Assembly: GCF_005869225.1 (NCBI RefSeq) | Contig: NZ_SWFP01000001.1 | Location: forward strand, 1,302,001-1,366,000 | DNA length: 64,000 bases | DNA from: Dyadobacter bucti | GTDB lineage: Bacteria > Bacteroidota > Bacteroidia > Cytophagales > Spirosomataceae | Direction: 5' to 3' | Part shown: piece after piece, positions 8,781 through 18,200 of the stretch | Layout of the letters: the number at the start of each line of letters is the position of its first letter | Position numbering within the stretch: position 1 is the stretch's first letter | The notes under the pieces: model-generated | Seen by the model: the letters and a program-made list of their open reading frames with translations, nothing else | The model's database searches: none | What the model was told of the DNA's origin: nothing | Program-made: the position numbers and the translations under genes

Positions 8781-11700
8781 TTAAAACCGGATCGTTGCGC
8801 CCGCCATCAAAGTTGTGACGATCGGGTAAGAGTAGCTTCCGGATTCAGGATCAAGGTATTTGGGAAACTTACTGAATGAAAAAATGTCGTTGGCCGAAAC
8901 GTAGAAACGCAGCGACTGTACACCCGTTTTTTTCACCACAGATTGTTTTAGTGTATAACCCAGTGTAAGATTCTTCAACCTGAAGTAAGCCCCGTTGATC
9001 AGCCAGTAATCGGAAAGCGAATAATTGGCCGAATTTGAAGTACGTGAAAGGCGCGGGTAGGTGGCGCGCAGGTTTTGGTCTGCTGTATTGTTGAGGCTCC
9101 AGAACTTCCCGATCATGTCCGCGGGCATGTTCCCAAAAGCTTCGGCAAACGGCTGCACCACCTCACTGTTCAGGCGGGAGCGTTTTTTTGCAACGCCCTG
9201 GAAAGTCACCCCGAAATCAAAACCCTCATATTCGGCACGCAGGTTTCCGCCATAGAGATATCTCGGTAAAGCACCACCCAGGAGTACTTTATCGTCGGTG
9301 GTGATCTTTCCGTCTTTATTCACATCCACATAGCGGACATCGCCTGGCTTGGTAGTTACGTTCAATACCGGCGCACCGTTGATTTCATCCTGGGTCTGGA
9401 ACAATCCGTTGGAAAGATACCCGAACCATTCGTTGTATTCACTGCCGTTCCTGATGATCTGATCTCCCCGGAATTCGGTCCCTTTGAGGTCACCGACCGT
9501 GGACCGGGCATCTGAAAGATTGGCAGCTACCGAATAGTTCAGCTTGTTGATCCGGTCCCGCCAGGCGAGTTCCAGCTCCCACCCTTTTACATCCAGCACC
9601 CCGGCATTTTGGTTGGGCTTGTCGTAGCCCAGGTAAAGTGGAATGTCCAGCGGTAAAAGGATATCAGTTGTTTTTTTCATGTAATAATCCGCTCCCAGCG
9701 TCAGGCGGTCGTTCAAAAACGCTGCATCCAATCCGATATCCGTGGTCCGGCTGGTTTCCCAGCTGATGTTCTCCACAGCATATACCTGCTGGCCGCCGCC
9801 TGTGAGGGGCACAACGCTTCCGTTTTGGTAGAACAGGGCCGTCGAGAAATCAATAGTGGCCATGTAAGGATAGTAGGCAGGGTTTCCGTCTTTGTTCAGC
9901 AGGCGTTCGTTGCCGGCTTGTCCCCATGAGCCCCTTACTTTCAGGAACGAAAGCCAATTGACATTTTTCAGGAATTCTTCCTCAGAAACTGTCCATCCTG
10001 CCGAAAGAGAAGGATATACTGCTCTTCTGTAAGCCGGCGCAAACCGGGACGATAAGTCGGAACGAAGGTTTCCCTGGATGAAATATTTGCTTTTGTAATT
10101 GTACTGCAGTCTCCCGAAGAAAGAATGAAGGCCCGATTCATTGGCACTGCCTGAATTGTCCCTTAGCTCGGTGGAGCCGGAATTCAGGTAAGGAAATCCA
10201 GTCAATGCGAACCCGCTCCGTGACGCGCCCAGCAATTCCAGCGACCTGTAGTTCTCTTCAAAACCTGCCAGGATATCGATCGTGTGGCCACCCCGGATAT
10301 CTTTGACATAATTGGCCAACACCTGGCCATTCATCGTCACTCCCGTCGACCGGCCTTCGTTTAAAGTGGTCCTGGCCTGGTTCACAACCGTGCTGTTGGT
10401 ACCGTCCGGGTTGGTATACCTGATCTGCTTTGAAAAATATTTACTCCTGTCAAAATCAAATACCGGGGCAACCAGTGCTGTAAGCGTCAGCCCCGCTACC
10501 GGCTTGTAATTCAATGACATCCTTCCGCCGATCTGATTGTCGAGTGTTTTTGAAAACCCTCCATCCCGTACCTGTGCCAGAGGATTTCTTCCGTCTTTTC
10601 CTAGTGCCAACCGTCCGTCCGAATACACATCATCGTAAATCGGCGGCATGATACGGGCTTCGTATATGGGATTGTAGGTATTATCAGGAAGCTCGTTCGC
10701 ATTACCCTGATTGGCCGTTCTTTTGTAAAAAACGTCGAGGTTGATCCCTATTTTTTCATTGACCTGCAAATCGTTATTGATCCTGAAAAGATAGCGGTCG
10801 TAGGAACGGTTACTGTAAAATGCCCCGGAACTTGCATATCCCAGCGACGCCTTTGTTTTGATCTTGCCGGTACCCATTGTAAACACAATATCATGGCGCT
10901 GGCGGGGCGCACTGCTCCTGTCTATGACAGATCTCTGCCAGTCGGTATTGGGAAAACCATCCGGATTGACACGGTTACTGTCCAGATAAGATTCGATGAA
11001 AGCCAGCGGAAAAGGGCCCGTGCTTGCTCCATCATTGGTAGCCTGTTCGTTGAAATACCGCATATAATCCTGCACCCCGGCATATCCCGGCTTGGCTGTG
11101 GCGCGCTGTACGCCGTATTCGTAGGTATATTCCAGGCTGCTTTGCCCGGATTTAGCCCTTTTCGTGGTGACCAGTATGACGCCCGCCGCACCTCTGGAAC
11201 CGTATATCGAAGCCGAAGCGGCATCTTTCAGCACGGTAATGTTGTCCACATCGCCCGGGTTTACATTATCGATGCTCGCCACAGGCACGCCGTCGACAAT
11301 CACAAGCGGGTTATTGGTACCAATGGTGGTGATACCGCGGATCAGAATGGATGAACCTGAGCCGGGCGCACCGCTGCTGCGGCTTACCGATACCCCTGCC
11401 ACACTCCCCTGAAGCGCATCCGAAACCTGTAATGTCTGGCGGCCGGCCACATCCTTGGAGCCAATCGTCGAAATAGCGCCGGTAAGATCTTTTTTCTTCT
11501 GACTGCCGTACCCGACCACCACGACCTCCGTCAGCGAATTGTCGCTGGGCTTCAATACAACATCCAGCACCGACCTGCCCGCCACATCAATGTCCTGGCT
11601 CTGGTAACCGACAAATGAAAACGTCAGCGTAACGGCATCAGCATCGGGAAGGCCCAAAGTGAACTGTCCGTTGACATCCGTAACGGTACCCTGCTGCTTT

Positions 11701-11840
11701 CCTTTCACCACAACGCTCACGCCCGGAAGCTCTTTGGCTTCCTCATCGGTGACTTTTCCCGTAAGCTGGCGGGTCTGGGCCACCAACGGCCCGAACCACC
11801 CGAAAAGCAGGACACACCCTAGTAGAATTTTTTCTCTCAT
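8781..11840 (-). CDS. SusC/RagA-family TonB-dependent transporter, locus 1 (no STN domain)
   Basis: This is an outer-membrane beta-barrel for TonB-driven uptake, paired with the SusD just downstream. I chose the ATG at 11840, giving MREKILLGCVLLFGWFGPLVAQ as signal peptide; a longer frame from 11927 is less likely because it crosses the putative promoter. The order is: signal; carboxypeptidase-D-like regulatory domain (about 25-105, QLTGKVTDEEAKELPGVSVV); TonB box VVVVGYGSQ; plug with the SusC signature LVIVDGVPV and NITVLKDAASASIYGSRGA; then the barrel up to the terminal F. It has 1,019 residues, normal for the family. Unlike the other two SusC proteins here it has no STN domain between signal and regulatory domain, which matches the absence of a sigma/FecR pair in this locus. 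Confidence 0.94.
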   Translation of the reverse strand: MREKILLGCVLLFGWFGPLVAQTRQLTGKVTDEEAKELPGVSVVVKGKQQGTVTDVNGQFTLGLPDADAVTLTFSFVGYQSQDIDVAGRSVLDVVLKPSDNSLTEVVVVGYGSQKKKDLTGAISTIGSKDVAGRQTLQVSDALQGSVAGVSVSRSSGAPGSGSSILIRGITTIGTNNPLVIVDGVPVASIDNVNPGDVDNITVLKDAASASIYGSRGAAGVILVTTKRAKSGQSSLEYTYEYGVQRATAKPGYAGVQDYMRYFNEQATNDGASTGPFPLAFIESYLDSNRVNPDGFPNTDWQRSVIDRSSAPRQRHDIVFTMGTGKIKTKASLGYASSGAFYSNRSYDRYLFRINNDLQVNEKIGINLDVFYKRTANQGNANELPDNTYNPIYEARIMPPIYDDVYSDGRLALGKDGRNPLAQVRDGGFSKTLDNQIGGRMSLNYKPVAGLTLTALVAPVFDFDRSKYFSKQIRYTNPDGTNSTVVNQARTTLNEGRSTGVTMNGQVLANYVKDIRGGHTIDILAGFEENYRSLELLGASRSGFALTGFPYLNSGSTELRDNSGSANESGLHSFFGRLQYNYKSKYFIQGNLRSDLSSRFAPAYRRAVYPSLSAGWTVSEEEFLKNVNWLSFLKVRGSWGQAGNERLLNKDGNPAYYPYMATIDFSTALFYQNGSVVPLTGGGQQVYAVENISWETSRTTDIGLDAAFLNDRLTLGADYYMKKTTDILLPLDIPLYLGYDKPNQNAGVLDVKGWELELAWRDRINKLNYSVAANLSDARSTVGDLKGTEFRGDQIIRNGSEYNEWFGYLSNGLFQTQDEINGAPVLNVTTKPGDVRYVDVNKDGKITTDDKVLLGGALPRYLYGGNLRAEYEGFDFGVTFQGVAKKRSRLNSEVVQPFAEAFGNMPADMIGKFWSLNNTADQNLRATYPRLSRTSNSANYSLSDYWLINGAYFRLKNLTLGYTLKQSVVKKTGVQSLRFYVSANDIFSFSKFPKYLDPESGSYSYPIVTTLMAGATIRF

Positions 11841-11910
11841 AAGTTTTGAATATTTTAGAGTTTCAGGCCGGAACCGATCGCAAACCAGTCTGATCCAGAA
11901 TTTAAGTTTG

Positions 11911-11918
11911 CAAATATA
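11911..11918 (-). promoter_or_regulatory. Candidate -7 box for the locus 1 susC operon (TATATTTG)
   Basis: The minus strand reads TATATTTG, an exact TAnnTTTG match, 70 bp before the susC ATG at 11840. The leader would be about 65 nt. No clear -33 TTG lies 19-21 bp upstream, which would fit an activator-dependent promoter. The direct repeats at 11941-11967 sit just upstream of it. Confidence 0.4.
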
Positions 11919-11940
11919 ATTTTGCATATTTTGGCGATCC

Positions 11941-11967
11941 GATTATCTGCTTGATCAGTTGATTATC
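11941..11967. promoter_or_regulatory. Candidate operator: two GATTATC direct repeats 20 bp apart
   Basis: GATTATC occurs at 11941-11947 and again at 11961-11967. The 20-bp period is about two helical turns, so both copies face the same side of the DNA, and a TTGATCAG element lies between them. The pair falls in the divergent intergenic region between susC (minus) and the membrane-tethered regulator gene (plus), about 23 bp upstream of the putative susC -7 box. It is a reasonable binding site for a dimeric activator. The position and spacing are observed; the function is inferred. Confidence 0.35.
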
Positions 11968-12022
11968 CAAAACTATGGACAACCTAACCAATTGATAAAA
12001 AGCGGTTTATAGTGCATCTATT

Positions 12023-13363
12023 ATGGAGAATGGACAATACAAGGCTAGTTCTTTGGAGCATCTGGATTACTGTTGCCAACTGATCGGTGAGCTTTACGGC
12101 AAGCCCGATATTTCTGCCTGGACAAACAGTGACTTTGTACGGCTGGGATATATACTTTTTAAGAAGACACAGGTACAGATCAGCCCGAACACCTTGAAGA
12201 GGATCTTTGGAAAAATCAAAACCGATGTCCGCTATTATCCCCAGAAAGCCACAAGAGATGCGCTGGCCCGCTACATCGGATACAGCGACTGGGACACCTT
12301 CACCTATGCCAGGCCGCTCCCCTCAAAAGTCGCTGATACACCGCCCGAAACATACACGTATCCACAGCCTGCTGTCTCCGAAACACCGACGCCTTTCATA
12401 TCCCGGAAGAAAAAGGCAACAGCCGGAAGTATCATGCTGGCTGCGCTGGTTTTGGCTGGCGTTGTAGCTTTCTGGGCTTACAAAAGCTTTTTTGTACAAA
12501 ATGAATCGACTGCTCCTACACTAACCTGCACAAATCCGGTTGGTGAAAATCCGCACTCGGCCATGTTCGTGATCAATAACATGCCGTCCCTCAGCCATAC
12601 CAAAGATCATTTTACCATTGATTTCGGCGACAGCAAAAGAATATCCCTGATTGCAGGCGACAGCCTATATTCGCATTATTATGAAGTTCCGGGCAGATAC
12701 CTGGCTATCTTGAAACAAAACGGAGAACCACTGGATACAGCATCGGTATACCTGGAAACAACGGGTTGGACGGCCACTGCCCGGATGATGTACGACACCA
12801 CCCGGGTATATCCGATAGAGATCCAGAACCTGTTCAAAAGCGGAAAAAAGAGTGTGAGCGCAGTGGAAGTTGCAAGGGCCGGCATTGACACGAACCGTAC
12901 TTTTTTTGTCGATTTTATCAATAGCTATGTTGCGGATATTGACGGCGATAATTTTGAGCTGCTGATCAACCTGAAAACCTCCCCATCCCGGCCTGGCGTG
13001 CGCTGCTCACAAGTGCGGGTTACGGTGTTTGGCGAATCGTCCAAACATCTCTTCGATGTTATGAAACCCGGCTGTGTACACTGGACGGACATGCAGTTTT
13101 CGGAAGTCGCGAAACAGGGTGAAACGAATGAGCTGCATTTTCTGGGTGCCGATTTACATGAAGGAGGTTCTGTCGGATTAAAAGTGGCCGAAAAACATGC
13201 GAGCATTTCTATCAATTCAAAACAGGTATACGAAACCGATTACGTAAAGCCTTTGAAAAAGGTATATGGCATAGGGGTGACGTTTTCAGGTATCGGGGCT
13301 ATCCATTCTGTCGTGCTCAAAGACCTCAAAACGGGACAGACTTTTGACGGGAATTTCCAATGA
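12023..13363 (+). CDS. Putative membrane-tethered regulator: HTH-like domain, one TM span, PKD-like and beta-sandwich sensor domains
   Basis: The 446-residue protein has no signal peptide. Residues 1-95 are helical and resemble an N-terminal HTH-like module that I recall from many uncharacterised Bacteroidota proteins (ISPNTLKRIFGKI, then ATRDALARYIGYSDWDTF). A Pro-rich linker follows and ends in RKKK, just before a single membrane span at about 132-155 (AGSIMLAALVLAGVVAFWAY), so the N-terminus should stay in the cytoplasm and the rest in the periplasm. The outer part shows a PKD-like pattern (FTIDFGDSKR...SHYYEVPGRYLAIL, about 175-245) and a C-terminal beta-sandwich like LamG/concanavalin domains (ISINSKQVYETDY...GIGVTF). 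It is divergent from the locus 1 susC. I infer a ToxR/CadC-like one-component sensor; this is a hypothesis from architecture and position. Confidence 0.6.
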   Translation: MENGQYKASSLEHLDYCCQLIGELYGKPDISAWTNSDFVRLGYILFKKTQVQISPNTLKRIFGKIKTDVRYYPQKATRDALARYIGYSDWDTFTYARPLPSKVADTPPETYTYPQPAVSETPTPFISRKKKATAGSIMLAALVLAGVVAFWAYKSFFVQNESTAPTLTCTNPVGENPHSAMFVINNMPSLSHTKDHFTIDFGDSKRISLIAGDSLYSHYYEVPGRYLAILKQNGEPLDTASVYLETTGWTATARMMYDTTRVYPIEIQNLFKSGKKSVSAVEVARAGIDTNRTFFVDFINSYVADIDGDNFELLINLKTSPSRPGVRCSQVRVTVFGESSKHLFDVMKPGCVHWTDMQFSEVAKQGETNELHFLGADLHEGGSVGLKVAEKHASISINSKQVYETDYVKPLKKVYGIGVTFSGIGAIHSVVLKDLKTGQTFDGNFQ

Positions 13364-13554
13364 ACCGTTCAAGAATGGAAACCCAAGGTGGAGCAAAATA
13401 GATCACTATTTACATTATTTGGAATTATTGCAATATTGAATTATAATATTTTACAAAAATTGACTTTTTACAAATTATAATAAGGTAATTGTCGAGGGAT
13501 AGGAGCAAAAAACTTGTCTAAGTATCAAGAGGGCAAGTAAAACGATTCCCAAGA

Positions 13555-14217
13555 ATGACGACACCATTACCAGGTAATTCAGAAGAAAAGGAAAGCCGCA
13601 ATCAGCCGCCGTTTTCCTTCCGGGGAAAAGAAAAAACCGCTATCCAAGCGGATGACGAACGTTTGCTGCGCGAAACATTTGCAGTAAGCCCCAAAGACGG
13701 ATGTTCATTGCTTTTCAGACGGTATTATGTAACGCTCTGCAACCACGCGGTACGTTTTGTGCATTCTCAGGAGGTAGCGGAGGACATCGTGTCTGAACTG
13801 TTCGAGGCATTCTGGCAAAACAGGACCTTCGAACAAGTCAAGAGTTCGTACCGCGCCTATCTGTACAAGGCCGTCCGCCACAGAACGTATAATTACATGA
13901 GGTGGCAGCTCGAACCCACCGATCCGCTGGAATCCATCGGCATTTCCCCTGTTGCCCAAACCGTCAATCCCGACGAAGCACTTCAGTACACGGAGCTTTA
14001 CCTGAAAGTAGAGAGCATCATCCAGAGCCTGCCTCCGCAGTGCCGCAGGGCATATCTGTTAAAAAGGGTCGAGGGCAAGAAATACGACGAAATCGCACAG
14101 GAGCTCCAGATCAGCCCCAAAGCTGTGGAAGGACTTGTCAGCAGGGCTTTATTAAAATTACGCACCGGCCTGAAAGAAAGCTGGTTCCTGACCTTGCTCA
14201 TCCCTATGCTCCTGTAA
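13555..14217 (+). CDS. ECF-type RNA polymerase sigma-70 factor, locus 2
   Basis: This is an extracytoplasmic-function sigma factor of the kind that drives SusC/SusD operons. The 220-residue product has an unusual polar N-terminal extension of about 40 residues, then region 2 (LLFRRYYVTLCNHAVRFVHS, AEDIVSELFEAFWQNR, YRAYLYKAVRHRTYNYMR) and region 4 (SLPPQCRRAYLLKRVEGKKYDEIAQELQISPKAVEGLVSRALLKLR). The C-terminus is hydrophobic (WFLTLLIPMLL), as in several Bacteroidota ECF factors. A FecR-type anti-sigma gene follows after 47 bp, and then an STN-type susC, the standard trans-envelope signalling arrangement. The 191-bp gap before it is AT-rich, and I could not pick a certain promoter there. Confidence 0.92.
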   Translation: MTTPLPGNSEEKESRNQPPFSFRGKEKTAIQADDERLLRETFAVSPKDGCSLLFRRYYVTLCNHAVRFVHSQEVAEDIVSELFEAFWQNRTFEQVKSSYRAYLYKAVRHRTYNYMRWQLEPTDPLESIGISPVAQTVNPDEALQYTELYLKVESIIQSLPPQCRRAYLLKRVEGKKYDEIAQELQISPKAVEGLVSRALLKLRTGLKESWFLTLLIPMLL

Positions 14218-14264
14218 CGGGCTTTAAAAAATTAACCACATACTGATATCCATATCCAGCTTCA

Positions 14265-15269
14265 ATGAACGAGTTGATAACCAGACAGCTCCTGTTTGAT
14301 TTTTTCGAAGGCAAGGCTACGTCTATGCAGCGAAAACTGATTGAGCAATGGCTCGAAAATAGCGAAAATGAGGAGCAGTACTACAGCTGCCTGGACGAAT
14401 GGGAGCGCGCCCACCCGCAGCTTTTGATTGACCCGGAAAAGCCGCAGCTGAAGTATGACCGGCTGCTGGAAGGTGAAATCCTGCCTGAAAAACGCACGGA
14501 GCTTTCATTCTCTCAAAATAACATCTGGCTGACTATGAAGCGACCGCTGTTGGGAATGCTGGCGGCGGCGGCAGTTTTTACGCTGGCTTTTGTGTTTCGT
14601 TCTGAGCTGATGTATAAATCCTTCGAATCCCCAGCGGGGCATTTCATCAGCTTTTATCTGAGCGACAGCACCGAGGTAACCCTGAATTCCAACTCTGTAC
14701 TGAAGGTGCCGCGGTTTGGTTTTGGAAAAGATGTGCGACAAGTAAGGCTGACAGGAGAGGCAGATTTCAAAGTAGCCCACCAGAAGGACAATCTCCGGTT
14801 TGAAGTATGGATGGACGGAGGATACCGCATCGAAGTTCTGGGTACTGAATTCAATGCTTTTTCGAGAGCCAGGGGCAAAAGGGTTTTTCTCACCAAAGGA
14901 AAAGTAAAGCTCAACCTGCCCGAAGGAAAGGAGGTATACCTGAGCCCCGGTAATTATTTCACGGCCGACGCCAAAGGCAGCTTCAAAGTGGTGATCCCGG
15001 AAGAGCCGCTGGCCATCACCGCCTGGAAAGAACAGACTTTTTACTTCGACGACGCCACACTGACCGAGGTAGTGGAGCAGATCAACGAACGTTTTGCCGT
15101 CAGGATCAGAATTGCCGACCGCGAGCTGGCGGCCAGAAAGATCGGCGGGATCTATCAGGCCAAAGATCCCGATGAGCTTCTTGAAATACTATCTGCCCTG
15201 TTCGATTTGGAAATTACCCGCGCTGCGGACGAAATAGAATTGCGTACACCCAAAAAACAAGACTTATGA
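14265..15269 (+). CDS. FecR-family anti-sigma factor, locus 2
   Basis: This inner-membrane anti-sigma factor receives a signal from the STN domain of the downstream SusC and releases or activates the sigma factor encoded upstream. The 334 residues comprise a cytoplasmic N-terminal helix region (MNELITRQLLFDFFEGKATSMQRKLIEQWL), one TM span at about 90-110 (LLGMLAAAAVFTLAFVF), the periplasmic FecR domain (FYLSDSTEVTLNSNSVLKVP, VRLTGEADFKV, EVLGTEFNAF, VFLTKGKVKL) and a C-terminal DUF4974/STN-like region (FYFDDATLTEVVEQINERFAVRIRI). Its TGA overlaps the susC ATG (ATGA), so the two are translationally coupled. Confidence 0.92.
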   Translation: MNELITRQLLFDFFEGKATSMQRKLIEQWLENSENEEQYYSCLDEWERAHPQLLIDPEKPQLKYDRLLEGEILPEKRTELSFSQNNIWLTMKRPLLGMLAAAAVFTLAFVFRSELMYKSFESPAGHFISFYLSDSTEVTLNSNSVLKVPRFGFGKDVRQVRLTGEADFKVAHQKDNLRFEVWMDGGYRIEVLGTEFNAFSRARGKRVFLTKGKVKLNLPEGKEVYLSPGNYFTADAKGSFKVVIPEEPLAITAWKEQTFYFDDATLTEVVEQINERFAVRIRIADRELAARKIGGIYQAKDPDELLEILSALFDLEITRAADEIELRTPKKQDL

Positions 15270-18200
15270 AAATCCCTATTTTACGAACGTGCCTGATCGG
15301 CACCGGTTTGCTTGCAGCGAGGGTTGGTTTTTCGCAGGACATCGCGCTGGTACACCCTGCATTGTTCCAGGAAAACCAGAAAACAGAGCGGGTGAGCCGC
15401 CTCAAAGACGTCCTCATGGACCTTGGCAAAAAACACCATGTAAGCATTTTGTTCGAGCAATCCAGCGTACAGGGTATATCGGTATCGTCCGGGCCATCGG
15501 AAAAGCCGGGGAATCTGGAAACTGAATTGAAAAACCTGCTGGTCCCCAGCGGTCTGGAATTTATCAAAACCGGTAAAAAGGCCTATCTGATCCGTAAAAA
15601 AGAATCCAGGGAAAAACCGCAGCAGGCGTTGGCCAAACCTGTTTTATTGGCTCCCGAACCCCAACCGGAATGGGCCGAGCCAACCACATTGGCTAAAACG
15701 CCGGTTGATATCGGCGTAAAGGGAAAGGTTACGGATGAGAAAAACGAAGCCCTGCCCGGTGTAAGCGTTTTGGTGAAAGGCAGTAACAAAGGGACTGTCA
15801 CGGACATGGAAGGAAATTTTTCACTGGGTGTGCCCAATGAAAGTGCCGTGCTGGTTTTTTCATTCATCGGTTATGTCAGCAAAGAAATCACGGTTGGAAA
15901 CCAGACTACGATCAATGTCCGGATGGATGCGTCTGTAAGCAGTCTGAGCGAAGTGATGGTTGTGGGTTACGGAACTCAGCGAAAAGGAGATATTACCGGA
16001 GCAATTGGCTCATTGTCGGCCAAAAACATCCGGGAAGTGCAGGTTACCAATTTTGAAAATGCTATTCAGGGACAAATCGCCGGGGTACAGGTACAGGAGC
16101 CCAGTGGGGAGCCTGGGGCTGCCACTACCATCAGAGTGAGGGGCTTGGGGTCTGTGTCGGCGGGCAATGAACCTTTGTATGTGATAGACGGGTTTCCGGT
16201 GACGAAAAATATGGATCCCGGCATCCAGGGTGACATTACGCGCCGGACAACGGCCTTTGCTTTACCTCCTTCCAATCCGCTGGGGACGATCAATCCAAAC
16301 GACATCGAGTCGCTGGAAGTATTGAAAGACGCTTCCGCCGCTGCCATTTACGGTTCGAGAGGATCAAACGGTGTGATCCTGATCACCACCAAAAAAGGCA
16401 AAAGGGGTTCCAAACCTGTGGTGGGTTTTGATGCCTATTTCGGTATACAATCTGTTGCGAAAAGGGTAGAACTGATGAACTCGGCCGAACTTACAGCCTA
16501 CGTTAAAGATTCCAAAAACAACGCCTATCTGCAGGATGTCCCTGGCGCGAACATCAATGACAACAATGCGACCCGCTACACCAAAACGACCAACGGAAGC
16601 TATTTCATTCCGGACGATTTTGTTAATCCGACCGGTACCGACACCGACTGGCAGGACCTGATCTTCAAATCGGCACCGGTACAAAGCTATAATGCATCCG
16701 TTTCCGGGGGTACCGAAACCATGAACTACTACTTCTCGGGAGGTTATTTCAATCAGAAAGGGATCATAGACCGCAGCGGTTTTGAACGTTACAGTTTCCG
16801 GGCCAACATGGAGGTGAGCCCGGTGAAAAAGATAAAAATCGGCTTTGGATTGAGCCCTTCTTTTACCAATACCGACCGTTCGCCCGCCGGCGCGCCTTAT
16901 TTTGCTGATCCTCCGGGTATTGTGTACTCGGCTCTGGTCACGTCACCCACCGTATCCCCTTACCTGCCCGACGGAACCATCAACCAGACAGATAACCAGT
17001 CGCATTTGCTAACGGAAGACGGGCGCGGCGCGAACATGACCGCGGCGAGTAACCCGCTGGCGATCACAAAATATGTAACGGACGACCTGAAACAATTCCG
17101 CACTTTCGGAAATGCATTCGTGGAATATGAGATCATCGACGGACTGAAATACAAGCTGTACACCGGTATCGATGTGAACAGCTATAACAGATCGTTTTAC
17201 ATGGCGCGGGCCTTCCTCAACCGCAACGCCACAGTTGGTGATCCTTACGCGCAGTCGAATGCCTCTCTGAATTACAACTGGCTCGCCGAGAACACATTGT
17301 CGTATGATAAAACATTTGGCAAAGACCATCACGTTTCTGCTGTTATAGGATACAGTGCGCAGAAAGACCGGCTTGATGCCAACCAGGTCTATGCGCAGAA
17401 CCATCCCGATGACCTGGCTCCTTCCATCAGCGGTGGACAAGTTACCAGTGGCGGCGACAACCGCCAGGAATGGTCGCTGGTGTCGGCTTTGGCCCGTGTG
17501 AACTATGCTTTCAGGGATAAATATTTGCTCACAGCTACTGTACGGTCCGATCGCTCGTCCCGTTTCGGGGCCGGTAACAAAACCGGTACATTTCCTTCGT
17601 TCTCGGCAGGCTGGCGTTTGTCGGAAGAGGCTTTCATGAAACCACTGACCGTGGTGAGCGATCTGAAACTGAGAGGAAGCTGGGGTAAAACAGGGAACTT
17701 CCTGATCCCGAATTATGCTGCCATCGGGTTGCTTAGTCCTTATAATTACATATTCAACAATGTGATCGTCAACGGAATTGCCCCTTCTACGATCAGCAAC
17801 GATAAGCTGACCTGGGAAAAAACAACGCAGGTGGATTTTGGTATCGACCTCGGTCTCTTCCGCGATCGTCTTTTCATCTCGGCGGATTGGTATAAAAAAA
17901 CAACTTCCGACCTGCTGCTGAACGTGCAGGTACCCGCCTCGGTAGGTTTTTCAACGGCATTACAGAACATTGGTAAAGTTGAAAACAAAGGTGTGGAACT
18001 CACCATCAACAGCCGCAACATTGTTGGCGCATTTACCTGGTCGACGGATTTCAATTTTTCTGCCAATCAGAACGAAGTACTGCAGCTCGGGCCGACCGGC
18101 GATCCGATCCTGAGCTCAGGTGGTGCGGGTATCAGGCATATCACCCAGATCGGCGCTCCGATCGGCAGCTATTATGGCTATGTGGTGGACGGGATCTACC

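Noticed and set aside
13440..13490. Sigma-70-like TTGACT and TATAAT words before the locus 2 sigma gene
   Set aside because: The spacing between them is about 10 bp instead of 17, and the phylum uses TTG/TAnnTTTG promoters; AT-rich chance match.
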